This document shows, one piece after another, positions 48,832 through 57,814 of a stretch of DNA of 64,000 bases. The notes below the pieces were generated by a model. The model did not search any database. It was not told the DNA's origin and saw only the letters and a list, made by a program, of their open reading frames with translations. The position numbers and the translations under genes were made by a program. Numbering within the stretch: the stretch's first letter is position 1; the number at the start of each line of letters is the position of its first letter. This DNA is from Ferriphaselus amnicola (lineage in GTDB: Bacteria > Pseudomonadota > Gammaproteobacteria > Burkholderiales > Gallionellaceae). The stretch spans positions 1,984,001 through 2,048,000 of the forward strand of contig NZ_AP018738.1 of the NCBI RefSeq assembly GCF_000974685.2, written 5' to 3'.

Positions 48832-49719
48832 TCAGTTAATCACGCCCGCGCGACGCATAGCTTCTTCCACCACGCCTTGAGCGGAAGTGGAGAGCGGCGT
48901 CAGCGGCAAGCGCAACGTATTTTGAATCAACCCCATGCGTGCTACCGCCCATTTCACTGGAATCGGATTTGCCTCGACAAACAGATGGCGATGCAAAGCT
49001 AGCAAACGGAAATTGATTTCACGCGCCGTGGCCACATCACTCGCCAATGCAGCCGCGCACATCTCGTGCATCAGACGCGGCGCAACATTGGCCGTCACCG
49101 AGATCGTCCCCGCCGCCCCGAGCAAGATCAAGGACATGGTGGTTGCATCATCGCCGCTATACACGGCAAAGTCTTTGGGGGCGCGCAACAATAGATCGCT
49201 GCCGCGCTCCAGATTACCCGTCGCATCCTTGATACCCACAATATTGGGAATCTGCGCCAAACGCAGCACGGTATCGTTGCTCATATCCGCACCGGTTCTT
49301 CCCGGCACGTTATACAGGATATGCGGCATATCCACCGCCTCGGCGATGGTCTTGAAGTGCAGATACAGGCCTTCCTGAGTCGGCTTGTTGTAGTACGGCA
49401 CAACCGTCAGCGAAGCGTACGCACCAGCGCGTTTGGAAAAAGCGGCCAGCTCGATCGCCTCTTTTGTGCAGTTAGCACCGGTACCCGCAATAATAGGGAT
49501 GCGTCCGGCAGCATGCTTGACCGCCTCGGCGATCAACAACTCATGCTCATCGACATCCACCGTGGGAGACTCGCCCGTGGTACCTACCACAACGATACCA
49601 TCCGTACCTTCAGCGATATGAAAATCGATCAGCGTGCGAAAGCTCACCAGATCCAAGCTGCCATCCTCATGCAGCGGGGTAACTATCGCAACGATACTGC
49701 CCTTAACCATATTCGTCAT
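48832..49719 (-). CDS. dapA: 4-hydroxy-tetrahydrodipicolinate synthase
   Basis: DapA condenses aspartate semialdehyde and pyruvate, the first committed step to lysine and diaminopimelate. The 295-aa barrel enzyme has GTTGESPT near residue 44, [10 protein letters not shown] with the catalytic Tyr near 135, and GIKDATGN with the Schiff-base Lys near 163. It leads dapA-bamC-MBL. A possible -10, TAGAAT, lies on the minus strand at 49773-49768, about 50 bases before the start. The divergent feoA starts 110 bases away. ATG at 49710 is an alternative start three codons in. Confidence 0.97.
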   Translation of the reverse strand: MTNMVKGSIVAIVTPLHEDGSLDLVSFRTLIDFHIAEGTDGIVVVGTTGESPTVDVDEHELLIAEAVKHAAGRIPIIAGTGANCTKEAIELAAFSKRAGAYASLTVVPYYNKPTQEGLYLHFKTIAEAVDMPHILYNVPGRTGADMSNDTVLRLAQIPNIVGIKDATGNLERGSDLLLRAPKDFAVYSGDDATTMSLILLGAAGTISVTANVAPRLMHEMCAAALASDVATAREINFRLLALHRHLFVEANPIPVKWAVARMGLIQNTLRLPLTPLSTSAQGVVEEAMRRAGVIN

Positions 49720-49811
49720 CGTTTTACTCGACTCGCGCCCAGCGCGCGCTCCACAAGAAGACGCTCAATTCTACCCGAATCCGCCATCGCACCAAAGCGG
49801 CAAGCTGCAAT

Positions 49812-49828
49812 CTGTGAAATAATCACAG
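49812..49828. promoter_or_regulatory. 17-bp palindrome overlapping the feoA start region
   Basis: CTGTGAAATAATCACAG has perfect 6-bp arms around a 5-base spacer and ends one base before the feoA ATG. It resembles a CRP-type site but with one base too few in the spacer, and it is not a good Fur box. It covers the place where a ribosome site would be. Confidence 0.75.
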
Positions 49829-49829
49829 C

Positions 49830-50087
49830 ATGCCTAAAGATTCATCAGCCCCAGCTTCAAAAGTATTATCGGATTTGCGCCCTGGGGATTTTGCCACCAT
49901 CATCGCACTACACACGAGTGATGAGGCTCTGTATCAGCGCCTGCTTGCATTGGGCATGCGCGTCGGAAAATCCATAACAATCATGCGTCAAGCTCCGTTT
50001 GGCGGACCACTTCAGGTCCGCATTGGATCGACCGACATACTTATCCGAACTAGCGAAGCCAACAAGATCAGCGTACAAAAATCATGA
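49830..50087 (+). CDS. feoA: ferrous iron transport protein FeoA
   Basis: FeoA is a small SH3-like cytoplasmic partner of FeoB. The 85-aa product has the family core LSDLRPGDFATI, RLLALGMRVG and GGPLQVRIGSTDILIR. About ten extra polar residues precede the usual start. No ribosome site is visible before the ATG; a palindrome fills that space, so the message may be leaderless or controlled there. No later in-frame ATG exists before the core. Its TGA overlaps the feoB ATG by 4 bases, so feoB translation is coupled. Confidence 0.93.
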   Translation: MPKDSSAPASKVLSDLRPGDFATIIALHTSDEALYQRLLALGMRVGKSITIMRQAPFGGPLQVRIGSTDILIRTSEANKISVQKS

Positions 50088-51877
50088 AACGTGTCGCACT
50101 ATTGGGGATGCCAAACACGGGCAAATCCACTCTATTCAACCGCATCACTGGCGGCTCGGCGCGCGTAGGCAACTGGCCGGGCATCACAGTCGATCTACTT
50201 TCGGGCAAGATACTACTCGGTGGAGAGATGGTCGAATTCATTGATTTGCCTGGCATCTATGACATGCACGGCTACTCTGATGACGAGCAAGTAGTACGGC
50301 ACTTTCTGCACGACAACGTCCCCGACCTCGTCGTCGTCGTTCTGAATGCGACCCAGATCGAGCGTCAACTCAGCCTACTCCTTCAGCTCAGAAATCTGGA
50401 TCTAAATCTGATCGTGCTGCTCAACATGGCAGACGAGGCACGCAAACTGGGCATCACCATCGATCGCCGAACAATGTCCAGAATGCTGGAACTCCCCATT
50501 CATCTCGTCAGCGCCAAATTTGGGCGCGGCGTACCTGAAGCGCTGGAGGCGATCAGCCGAACCCTGCGCTATCCAACCCCCGGCATGGCAGAAGATCTGC
50601 GCGCTCAGCTTGAAAATGATGACCATATCGAAACCGAGATGGCGCGCGTGCTGAGCCAATCTGTGCAAATCCCAGTTCGCCTGTCGGACTCGAACACTGA
50701 CCGCCTGGATAAGTTGATGTTGCATCCACTACTGGGGCTGCCCGTCTTTTTCTTCATCATGTTCCTGCTGTTCAAATGCATCTTTCTGCTTGGGCAGCCT
50801 CTACAAAGCCAAGTAGCGTCGATTTTCACTGCGATTCGTGAAATGGCGCTTGAACCGCTACTGATCTCCGTCCTGCCACCCACTTTGCATGGTTTCTTAC
50901 TCGATGGCGTTTACAACGGCGTCGCCACCGTCGCCTCCTTTGTTCCGGTCATCGTACTGTTCTTCCTATTCATGGCAGTCATTGAGGACACTGGCTACCT
51001 ATCACGCGCGGCCTTCCTGATGGATGCACTGATGGCAAAGATGGGTTTGGATGGCCGCAGTTTTGTCATGTTACTGATGGGCTTCGGCTGCAATGTTCCC
51101 GCCTTGATGGGCACGCGCGTGATCCGCTCACGGGGACAGCGCTTACTTTCCATGCTGGTGATCCCATTCTCGCTCTGCTCAGCACGCCTACAAGTATTCG
51201 TATTCATCAGCGCAGCCATGTTTTCCCCCGACCATGCGCCGCTTGTATTGTTCAGCCTGTATCTATCCAGCTTTGCCGCAGCCCTACTCACCGCATTGAT
51301 CTTTAAGCGTAAATTCTCAAGCGAAGAGCCATTTGTACTAGAACTCCCCCCTTATCGCTTCCCAACGATACGTCAATTATGGCTACGTGGCTGGCATGAG
51401 ATTTCCCACTTCTTAAGGCGTGCCAGCCTGTTCATCATAGCTGGCGTAGTACTAGCTTGGGCGCTCACCAACTTCCCTAGGAACGCAGTCCCTGGCAGCC
51501 TAGACACATGGGCTGGAATAATTGGCAGCGAGCTGACTCCGATGTTCGCGCCGCTCGGAATACCGCCCGAACTAACGATCGCATTGATACTGGGATTCAT
51601 CGCCAAGGAGATCGTCATCGGCTCGCTAGCCGTCATCTATGGACACCATGCGCTGGATGCACTTTCAACCACATTGGCTCATCAACTCGACTGGGTACAA
51701 GCCTACAGCTTCATGCTGTTCACCCTAATCTATACGCCATGCCTATCTACCATCGCCACACTGCGCTCGGAATCAAAAAATAATGGTTTCACCCTATTGG
51801 CTTTAGCTTGGTCTCTATGGCTCGCGTGGCTAATTAGCTTCTTGTTCTATCAGGGCGCACGGGCACTAGGATATTGA
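50084..51877 (+). CDS. feoB: ferrous iron transporter FeoB
   Basis: FeoB imports Fe(II) across the inner membrane with a GTPase-like N-domain. The 597-aa protein has G1 GMPNTGKST at residues 8-16, G3 DLPGIYD near 58 and G4 NMADE near 119, then a helical region and about nine membrane segments in two gate repeats, with GFGCNVPALMGTR. It is about 175 residues shorter than E. coli FeoB; the loss is spread over the C-terminal part, as in the compact FeoB type. No feoC follows. Together with feoA it gives iron uptake at low oxygen. Confidence 0.95.
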   Translation: MKRVALLGMPNTGKSTLFNRITGGSARVGNWPGITVDLLSGKILLGGEMVEFIDLPGIYDMHGYSDDEQVVRHFLHDNVPDLVVVVLNATQIERQLSLLLQLRNLDLNLIVLLNMADEARKLGITIDRRTMSRMLELPIHLVSAKFGRGVPEALEAISRTLRYPTPGMAEDLRAQLENDDHIETEMARVLSQSVQIPVRLSDSNTDRLDKLMLHPLLGLPVFFFIMFLLFKCIFLLGQPLQSQVASIFTAIREMALEPLLISVLPPTLHGFLLDGVYNGVATVASFVPVIVLFFLFMAVIEDTGYLSRAAFLMDALMAKMGLDGRSFVMLLMGFGCNVPALMGTRVIRSRGQRLLSMLVIPFSLCSARLQVFVFISAAMFSPDHAPLVLFSLYLSSFAAALLTALIFKRKFSSEEPFVLELPPYRFPTIRQLWLRGWHEISHFLRRASLFIIAGVVLAWALTNFPRNAVPGSLDTWAGIIGSELTPMFAPLGIPPELTIALILGFIAKEIVIGSLAVIYGHHALDALSTTLAHQLDWVQAYSFMLFTLIYTPCLSTIATLRSESKNNGFTLLALAWSLWLAWLISFLFYQGARALGY

Positions 51878-51963
51878 GCGGAAATGACTAAAAGTAAGCT
51901 AGAATCGGCCCCCAAACTAACCATGACTCCGTGCCGAGCCTATCAGGCAACCCGAAAATTCCC

Positions 51964-53313
51964 ATGAGCACCCCGAACAAAGCGGATATGACGCCTCTGG
52001 AAAGATTCCTTTCCTACTTCACAAAGATCCACCCCAAGGAAGGAGTCAGCGTCGCTTATCTGTTCGCCAACTCATTCCTCCTTTTGTTCGCTTACTACCT
52101 ACTCAAACCGGTACGAGAGGCACTGATTCTGACCCAAGGAGGCGCGGAGTTACGCAGCTACGCTGTCGCCATGCAGGCGATATTGCTCTTGGTCGCCATA
52201 CCGGTCTATGGCATGCTATTTCAGGGGCGTAAGCGCCTAGCATTACTGCGCACCATCATCTTTTTCTTTGCCTCGAACCTAGTCTTGTTCTTCATATTGG
52301 CCGAGGCTGGCGTCAACATCGGCGTTCCTTTTTTCGTCTGGCTGGGCATTCTCAGCGTCACCTTGGTCGCCCAATTCTGGGCGTTTGCGGCCGACATCTA
52401 CAGCGTCGAAGCTGGACATCGACTATTCGCATTCATTGCTGTCGGCTCCACTTTGGGTTCGCTAGTAGGCTCGGAGGTCGCCACGATCGGAATTCCCTTC
52501 ATCGGCCCCTACGGCATGATGATGACCGCTGCCATCATACTTAGCCTATCGGTATTATTAAGCGCCCGCGCTGATGCCAACATCCCTGAAGAATCGCGTG
52601 GCCACTCCGAAGATGGACACTGGACTGAGCAACACGCCGGCGTTCTGAGCGGCTTCTCAATCGTACTGAAAGACCGCTACCTGATGCTGATCGGAGTATT
52701 CGTACTCCTACTCAACTGCATCAACAGCACTGGCGAATATATCTTAGCTAAGATCATTATCGCCCAGTCTGAAGCAGAAGTGCTGGCTGACGTGACGCAC
52801 ACACTCACCAAGGGCGATGCGATCGGCAACACGTATGGCGACTTCTACTTCTTCGTCAATCTCCTGACACTGGTCATCCAATTAATGTTCGTTCGCCGCA
52901 TCTGGCAAGCGGTGGGCATTCAGGGGGCCCTGCTGATTTCGCCCATCATCGTATTCTTCGGTTACGGAATGATCTCGTTCTTGCCCTCATTCTGGGTGAT
53001 CTACATGGTCAAAATCCTAGAGAACAGCACTGACTACTCTATCCAGAGCACCACACGCCACGCCTTATTCCTCCCCGTGGATCGAGAAAAGAAATACAAG
53101 GGCAAGACTTGCATTGACACCTTCATCTGGCGTCTGGGCGACCTGATCCAAGCGCTATTGGTCTATCTTGGTATGAATGTGTTCGGGTTCGGCTTGCAAC
53201 ACTTTGCAATGGTCAATTTCGCACTCTCCACTATCTGGCTGGTCGTGGCCGTAGGTATAGGCATCAGCTATAAGCGCGCGCGCCCCTCTTCCAACACAGA
53301 ACACGCAAAATAA
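51964..53313 (+). CDS. ATP/ADP-translocase-like (NTT family) carrier
   Basis: A 449-aa inner-membrane protein with eleven or twelve hydrophobic segments. The opening FLSYFTKIHPKEGVSVAYLF and LLKPVREALIL, and the late SIQSTTRHALFLPVDREKKYKGKTCIDT (only part quoted: TTRHALFLPVDREKKYK), match the Npt1/Tlc nucleotide carriers of Chlamydia and Rickettsia and their relatives in free-living bacteria. Those relatives are not proved ATP exchangers; many may carry other solutes. ATG at 51964 is favoured over a GTG at 51931 since the extra codons are not family-like. Its stop is 4 bases from the end of the convergent MORN gene. Confidence 0.82.
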   Translation: MSTPNKADMTPLERFLSYFTKIHPKEGVSVAYLFANSFLLLFAYYLLKPVREALILTQGGAELRSYAVAMQAILLLVAIPVYGMLFQGRKRLALLRTIIFFFASNLVLFFILAEAGVNIGVPFFVWLGILSVTLVAQFWAFAADIYSVEAGHRLFAFIAVGSTLGSLVGSEVATIGIPFIGPYGMMMTAAIILSLSVLLSARADANIPEESRGHSEDGHWTEQHAGVLSGFSIVLKDRYLMLIGVFVLLLNCINSTGEYILAKIIIAQSEAEVLADVTHTLTKGDAIGNTYGDFYFFVNLLTLVIQLMFVRRIWQAVGIQGALLISPIIVFFGYGMISFLPSFWVIYMVKILENSTDYSIQSTTRHALFLPVDREKKYKGKTCIDTFIWRLGDLIQALLVYLGMNVFGFGLQHFAMVNFALSTIWLVVAVGIGISYKRARPSSNTEHAK

Positions 53314-53317
53314 TCAC

Positions 53318-54496
53318 CTATTCACTGACTCTCATAGGCTTTGATTCTCGGATTGGGGATGTCTCCCCGCCGGGATTCATTTGACCGTTGATACGCTCAT
53401 TACCTTCACTCTTAACTCTTTCCCCTTTGGCAGAGCTGAGCACGCCCTCTCCAACCAGCTTATCGCGTACAAAATTTCCCTCGAACCAGCGGCCATCAGC
53501 CCAGATATAAACTCCCTTTCCCGTGCGCTTGTTCTCAACGAATTCGCCCTCATAACGATCCCCGTTATTCCAAACGAACACGCCCCATCCAGACATCTGC
53601 CCGCGCACCATCGCACCGCGATAGCTATCACCATTGGGCCACTTGAACTGCCCTTGGCCAGTAATATGGTTTCTATTAAACTCACCTCGATAGCGATTGC
53701 CATTGATCCAAGTGAACGTGCCCGTTCCCGTGCGCAGATCCTCTTCGAAATCGCCCTCATAGCGATTACCGTTAGGCCAAGTCAATACACCCTTGCCAGT
53801 ACGTTTATCATCCTCGAAGTCGCCCTCGTAGCGCTCTCCGTTAAACCAAACAAAAATCCCTTTGCCACTTTCCTTGTCATTAACAAAGTCGCCTTCGTAG
53901 CGACTGCCATTCGGCCAAGTGAACACGCCCTTGCCCGAGCGAATGTCGTTATGGAAATTACCCTCGTAGCGATTGCCGTTGCTCCAAGTCAACACACCAT
54001 AGCCGCTCCGTTTGTCGGCAACAAACTTCCCCTCATAGCGATCCCCACTCGGCCAGATGAAGATGCCCATACCGGCGCGATGACCACGCACAAAGTTACC
54101 TTCGTAATAATCGCCATTAGCCCAAGTAAAGATACCTCGCCCATGCATCAACCCGTTAACGAAAGCCCCCTCATAGCGATTCCCGTTAGCCCAAGTAAAT
54201 ACTCCGCGCCCCTGCATCTGATTACCGGCGAAGCCCCCTTTGTAGCCGTCACCACTTTCCCATTGGTACTCTTTCAAGCCATTCAATCCATCCTTCTTCG
54301 GCGGCACCTTCACCTTTCCAGAAGGGCGCACCACTGGCGGCGCTAGAATTTCGGCCTTCGGTTTGATCTTAACATCATATTTCGGTGCACCCGGCTCTCC
54401 ACCAGCGATAGGCCCCGCGAAGGCGGTCGCCGCCCCCATCATCAAATACGCGCCGCCAACACTCCCAGCCAGCACCCCATAATTTCGTCTATTCAC
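53318..54496 (-). CDS. exported MORN-repeat protein
   Basis: A 392-aa protein with a signal peptide (about 27 residues, ending AFA), a Pro/Lys-rich linker, and twelve uninterrupted MORN repeats of exactly 23 residues from residue 85 to 360. The typical unit reads YEGDFVNDKRSGKGVFTWPN then GNR. MORN repeats form an extended beta sheet that binds membranes or proteins. The last 30 residues are polar. The start is a GTG at 54496 with a weak ribosome site. It stands alone between the convergent NTT carrier and the divergent Rieske gene. Function in the envelope is likely but not defined. Confidence 0.9.
   Translation of the reverse strand: MNRRNYGVLAGSVGGAYLMMGAATAFAGPIAGGEPGAPKYDVKIKPKAEILAPPVVRPSGKVKVPPKKDGLNGLKEYQWESGDGYKGGFAGNQMQGRGVFTWANGNRYEGAFVNGLMHGRGIFTWANGDYYEGNFVRGHRAGMGIFIWPSGDRYEGKFVADKRSGYGVLTWSNGNRYEGNFHNDIRSGKGVFTWPNGSRYEGDFVNDKESGKGIFVWFNGERYEGDFEDDKRTGKGVLTWPNGNRYEGDFEEDLRTGTGTFTWINGNRYRGEFNRNHITGQGQFKWPNGDSYRGAMVRGQMSGWGVFVWNNGDRYEGEFVENKRTGKGVYIWADGRWFEGNFVRDKLVGEGVLSSAKGERVKSEGNERINGQMNPGGETSPIRESKPMRVSE
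53417..54244 (-). repeat. twelve 69-bp repeats coding for MORN units
   Basis: The coding repeats are 23 codons each with no gaps over 828 bases. They are clearly degenerate at the DNA level, so the array is old and kept by selection on protein. Confidence 0.88.
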
Positions 54497-54644
54497 TATC
54501 GCACCATTTTGATTGAAAACTCAGTGAGAACAAATCTATCACAAACCCTGACATTGCGAATAATCGGTTGCCCCCCCTGCCAAATTAAGCGAAAATTCGC
54601 GCCCTCCAAACCGTATTCACCATTTTCCACAAGAGGATGTGGAT

Positions 54645-55751
54645 ATGTCCGACATCGCAAAACCAAAACAACTCGACCGCACTTCACCACAACCGCCGCT
54701 AAGCTGGTACTTCGACCCCAAAATATTGGCGGTCGAACAACGCACGCTGTTCGATACAGGGCCTGGATATGTCGGCCACGAATTACTGGTGCCGAATCTT
54801 GGCGATTACCACGTGCTGGACTGGATGGACAGCGCCAAGATGCTGGTGCGCAACGAGGGGGGCGTCGAGTTGCTCTCTAACATTTGCCGCCACCGCCAAG
54901 CCACGATGCTAGAAGGTCGCGGCAGCGCCAAGAACATCGTGTGTCCGCTGCATCGCTGGACGTACCAAACCGATGGTCAGTTAATCGGCGCCCCCCATTT
55001 CCCCGAGAACCCCTGCCTACACCTGAACAAGACACCGCTGCAACGCTGGAACGGCTTACTGTTCTCTGGGCAGCGCGACATCGCCAAAGACCTCGCCACT
55101 GTGCCAGCCTTCAAGGAGATCGATTTCTCCGGCTATATGCTAGATCGCGTCGAAATGGACGAATACGCGTTCAACTGGAAGACCTTCATCGAGGTCTATC
55201 AGGAAGATTATCACGTCGTGCCGTTCCACCCAGGCCTAGGCCAATTCGTCGATTGCGACGATCTCAAATGGGAGTTCGGTGAGCAGTACAGCGTACAAAC
55301 TGTGGGTATCAACCATGCATTGCGCAAAGCAGGTAGCCCCATCTACCAAAAATGGGCGGATCAGGTGCTGCGCTACAACAATGGCGAGCTGCCGAAATAC
55401 GGCGCGATCTGGCTGACCTACTACCCCAACATCATGATCGAGTGGTATCCGAACACGCTGGTGGTCAGCACGATAATCCCGCGCGGCCCAGACGCTTGCA
55501 GCAACATCATCGAGTTCTACTACCCCGAAGAAATTGTGCTATTCGAGCGGGACTACATTGAGGCCGAAAAGCAGGCTTACCGCGAAACAGCCGAGGAAGA
55601 CGACATCATCTGCCTGCGTATGCACCAAGGCCGCCGCGCCTTGTACAAACAGGGCATTGAAGAAGTCGGCCCGTATCAATCCCCCACTGAAGACGGACTG
55701 CTGCACTTCCAAGAGTTCCTACGCCGAAATCTGGATCCGCACCTGAAGTAA
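54645..55751 (+). CDS. Rieske non-haem iron oxygenase, alpha subunit
   Basis: A 368-aa ring-hydroxylating-type oxygenase. The Rieske [2Fe-2S] site has Cys81, His83, Cys100 and His103 (CRHRQ and CPLHRW). The mononuclear iron site includes His190 and His195 in EDYHVVPFHPG. These enzymes insert oxygen into aromatic rings or demethylate quaternary amines. The substrate is not evident, and no reductase or beta subunit lies nearby. AAGAGG precedes the ATG at 54645 by 8 bases, which favours it over a GTG at 54639. Its stop overlaps the ATG of the EamA gene (TAATG), so the two are coupled. Confidence 0.92.
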   Translation: MSDIAKPKQLDRTSPQPPLSWYFDPKILAVEQRTLFDTGPGYVGHELLVPNLGDYHVLDWMDSAKMLVRNEGGVELLSNICRHRQATMLEGRGSAKNIVCPLHRWTYQTDGQLIGAPHFPENPCLHLNKTPLQRWNGLLFSGQRDIAKDLATVPAFKEIDFSGYMLDRVEMDEYAFNWKTFIEVYQEDYHVVPFHPGLGQFVDCDDLKWEFGEQYSVQTVGINHALRKAGSPIYQKWADQVLRYNNGELPKYGAIWLTYYPNIMIEWYPNTLVVSTIIPRGPDACSNIIEFYYPEEIVLFERDYIEAEKQAYRETAEEDDIICLRMHQGRRALYKQGIEEVGPYQSPTEDGLLHFQEFLRRNLDPHLK

Positions 55752-56590
55752 TGGGAGCACTCTGGATGCTCGTTGCCGGACTGTTGTTCGGCTGTATGGG
55801 TATATTCGTAAAGCTCGGTGCCGCCACCTTTACCAATATCGAACTAGTATTTTGGCGATCATTCATCGGATTGATCGTCGTCTATATCATCGCTCGCCAG
55901 CGTAACGGCACGCTCACCACCCCGCACTGGCGTGCCCACGCGTGGCGCGGCATTTCTGGCACCGTCGCGCTAACCCTGTTTTTCTATTGCATCACCGCGC
56001 TACCATTGGCTACGGCTGTCACGCTGAACTACACCGCACCATTATTCCTGGCTCTACTGACGGTACTGATTTCTGGCGATCGCCCAACCCCGCATTTAGC
56101 TGCCGCTGTCGCCCTCGGCTTCGTCGGAGTGGTTTTGCTGCTACATCCGACCCTAGAAAAAGAACAGATCATTCCCGGCTTTCTTGGCCTAATCTCGGGC
56201 TTCCTTGCCGGCGTCGCTTACCTCAACGTCAAGCAACTCGGCAAACTTGGGGAGCCAGAATGGCGAGTCGTGCTCTACTTCAGCCTCATCGCATCCGTTG
56301 CCAGTGGAGTCGCTATGCTCTTTAACCCTATTCATTTACCCAGTCTGAGCAGTTTACCCGTACTACTTGGATTGGGCACAAGCGCAACACTCGCACAACT
56401 GGCCATGACCAGCGCGTATCGGACAGGAAAGACTCTAGTTGTCGGTAGCCTCGCCTACAGCACAGTGGTATTTGCCAGTCTTTTCGGTATCGTGCTGTGG
56501 GGCGAAACTCTGCCACCCTCCAGCTGGGCGGGGATGGCTCTCATTATCGCCAGCGGTGTGATAGCATTGAAACTGCCAACCAAGCTCTAA
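55751..56590 (+). CDS. EamA/DMT-family permease
   Basis: A 279-aa inner-membrane protein with ten hydrophobic segments in two EamA repeats. GLLFGCMGIFVKLGA at the N-terminus and the late GEXLPPSSWAGMALI-type end (here starting GETLPPSSWAG) are typical. Translation is coupled to the Rieske oxygenase. Coupling hints that it moves the substrate or product of that enzyme, but this is inference and no substrate residues can be named. The next gene starts 11 bases on, so three genes may form one unit. Confidence 0.9.
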   Translation: MGALWMLVAGLLFGCMGIFVKLGAATFTNIELVFWRSFIGLIVVYIIARQRNGTLTTPHWRAHAWRGISGTVALTLFFYCITALPLATAVTLNYTAPLFLALLTVLISGDRPTPHLAAAVALGFVGVVLLLHPTLEKEQIIPGFLGLISGFLAGVAYLNVKQLGKLGEPEWRVVLYFSLIASVASGVAMLFNPIHLPSLSSLPVLLGLGTSATLAQLAMTSAYRTGKTLVVGSLAYSTVVFASLFGIVLWGETLPPSSWAGMALIIASGVIALKLPTKL

Positions 56591-56601
56591 CTGGAAACAA
56601 C

Positions 56602-56949
56602 ATGATCACCATTCAACAATCCGAAAACCTACTCAACGCCGCTGTACTAGGCGAATTCACCTTAGCCGACTTCAAGCAATTCGAGGAAGAGACGCTGTAC
56701 AAACTGAAGTCCACCGGTTCGGTGAACTTGCTGTTTGACCTACGCGATATGGTGAGTTACACGGTGGATGTAGCTTGGGAAGAGATCAAGTTCTTCAGTC
56801 GCGACCACCAACACGACTTCAGTAAAATCGCCGTAGTGACTAATGACCAATGGCAATCGTGGGCAACTTGGCTGTCACGCGCGTTTGTAGATGCAGACAT
56901 CCGTGCCTTTGCCGATTACACTGAAGCGGCTGCTTGGGTAGCTGAATAG
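56602..56949 (+). CDS. SpoIIAA-like (STAS-fold) protein
   Basis: A 115-aa cytoplasmic protein of the SpoIIAA-like group (STAS-type fold). VNLLFDLRDMVSY in the middle and a C-terminal FADYTEAAAWVAE are the common blocks. These proteins occur widely and most have no proven role; some may bind lipids or nucleotides. CTGGAAA precedes the ATG at a fair distance. It is the third gene after the Rieske oxygenase and permease and ends 3 bases before the convergent PilZ gene. Confidence 0.82.
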   Translation: MITIQQSENLLNAAVLGEFTLADFKQFEEETLYKLKSTGSVNLLFDLRDMVSYTVDVAWEEIKFFSRDHQHDFSKIAVVTNDQWQSWATWLSRAFVDADIRAFADYTEAAAWVAE

Positions 56950-56952
56950 CCA

Positions 56953-57642
56953 TCAAAGCTCATCCGCTTGGCCCAGTTGGCTGTTGTACAGCAAGGCTGT
57001 CAATACCAAGCCATCTTGGGGTGACATATTATCGAAGCAAACCCCGTGCAACAATAAGGCAGCTGAGTCAGCTTGCGGAGCCTCGTCGTGACATGAGCGT
57101 ATCTTGGCTTCCAAGTCCAAGATGTGCTCAAAGCCACTGACCTTCACACGCAGATTCAGCCCAAGGTGCTCATCAACCTCACCCATCGCCTCCTTAGCTA
57201 CCAGCAGCGCCCCACCCATGCTGATATCGCGCACCTGACAGGCAATGCGTTTGCCTAGTTTGGTTACCGCCGATCCGATCAAATTGACTCTAGCGCGCGA
57301 GCTATGACGCACCGCCATCCCGCGTACCTCTTTGGGATAACTGAGATGTAGATGGGGGAACGGCACATTGGTCACACGCTTTGCGATCGCGCTGAACGCA
57401 TAGGCATTCTTCCCGCCGAAAAAGCGGACAACGAATGGCTGACCTTCGCGGATCAGCATCACTTTACCGTCCGCCACTGGGGTCGTGACAATGACACTCT
57501 GCCCCTTGAGGTAACCGATCAACGATACATAATAACGAGCATCCCCCTGCTCGGACTGGATATGAAGCTGCATCATATCGCCCACATGCAGCTTCACTTG
57601 ATCCAGCATCAGGATGTTCGCAGACTCGCCCGCATTCTTCAT
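56953..57642 (-). CDS. YcgR-like PilZ-domain protein
   Basis: A 229-aa protein with an N-terminal YcgR-type domain (about residues 12-105) and a C-terminal PilZ domain. RHSSRARVNL near 112 holds the cyclic-di-GMP-binding arginines and DISMGGALL the second motif, so ligand binding looks intact. YcgR proteins slow flagella or act on other surface machinery when cyclic-di-GMP rises. ATG at 57642 follows a purine-rich GGGGGCGGGAAAA. A longer frame starting at 57714 has a hydrophobic leader not typical of the family. The divergent mltD-like gene starts 172 bases away. Confidence 0.86.
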   Translation of the reverse strand: MKNAGESANILMLDQVKLHVGDMMQLHIQSEQGDARYYVSLIGYLKGQSVIVTTPVADGKVMLIREGQPFVVRFFGGKNAYAFSAIAKRVTNVPFPHLHLSYPKEVRGMAVRHSSRARVNLIGSAVTKLGKRIACQVRDISMGGALLVAKEAMGEVDEHLGLNLRVKVSGFEHILDLEAKIRSCHDEAPQADSAALLLHGVCFDNMSPQDGLVLTALLYNSQLGQADEL

Positions 57643-57757
57643 TTTTCCCGCCCCCTTTACCGAGATTGTATAGAAAATCCCGTGAAAACACAGCCTAAGG
57701 AATTCGATCCACAATAACCCACGACAGAGCTCGACATTTCATCGATAAAACATATTG

Positions 57758-57799
57758 TTGACGCATCAAAGATGCGTCAGGTACTATCGGACGATAGTA
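57758..57799 (+). promoter_or_regulatory. promoter of mltD with two palindromes over -35 and -10
   Basis: TTGACG at 57758-57763 and TACTAT at 57782-57787, 18 bases apart, form a candidate promoter. TGACGCATC/GATGCGTCA (57759-57779, loop 3) covers the -35, and TACTATCG/CGATAGTA (57782-57799, loop 2) covers the -10. Both palindromes are perfect. They look like repressor sites or a paired leader hairpin. Confidence 0.6.
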
Positions 57800-57814
57800 A
57801 TTTCACCCTTCAAA

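Noticed and set aside
53381-54346. 321-codon open frame antisense to the MORN gene
   Set aside because: It arises from the 69-bp coding repeats on the other strand and has the same periodicity, with no ribosome site or family.
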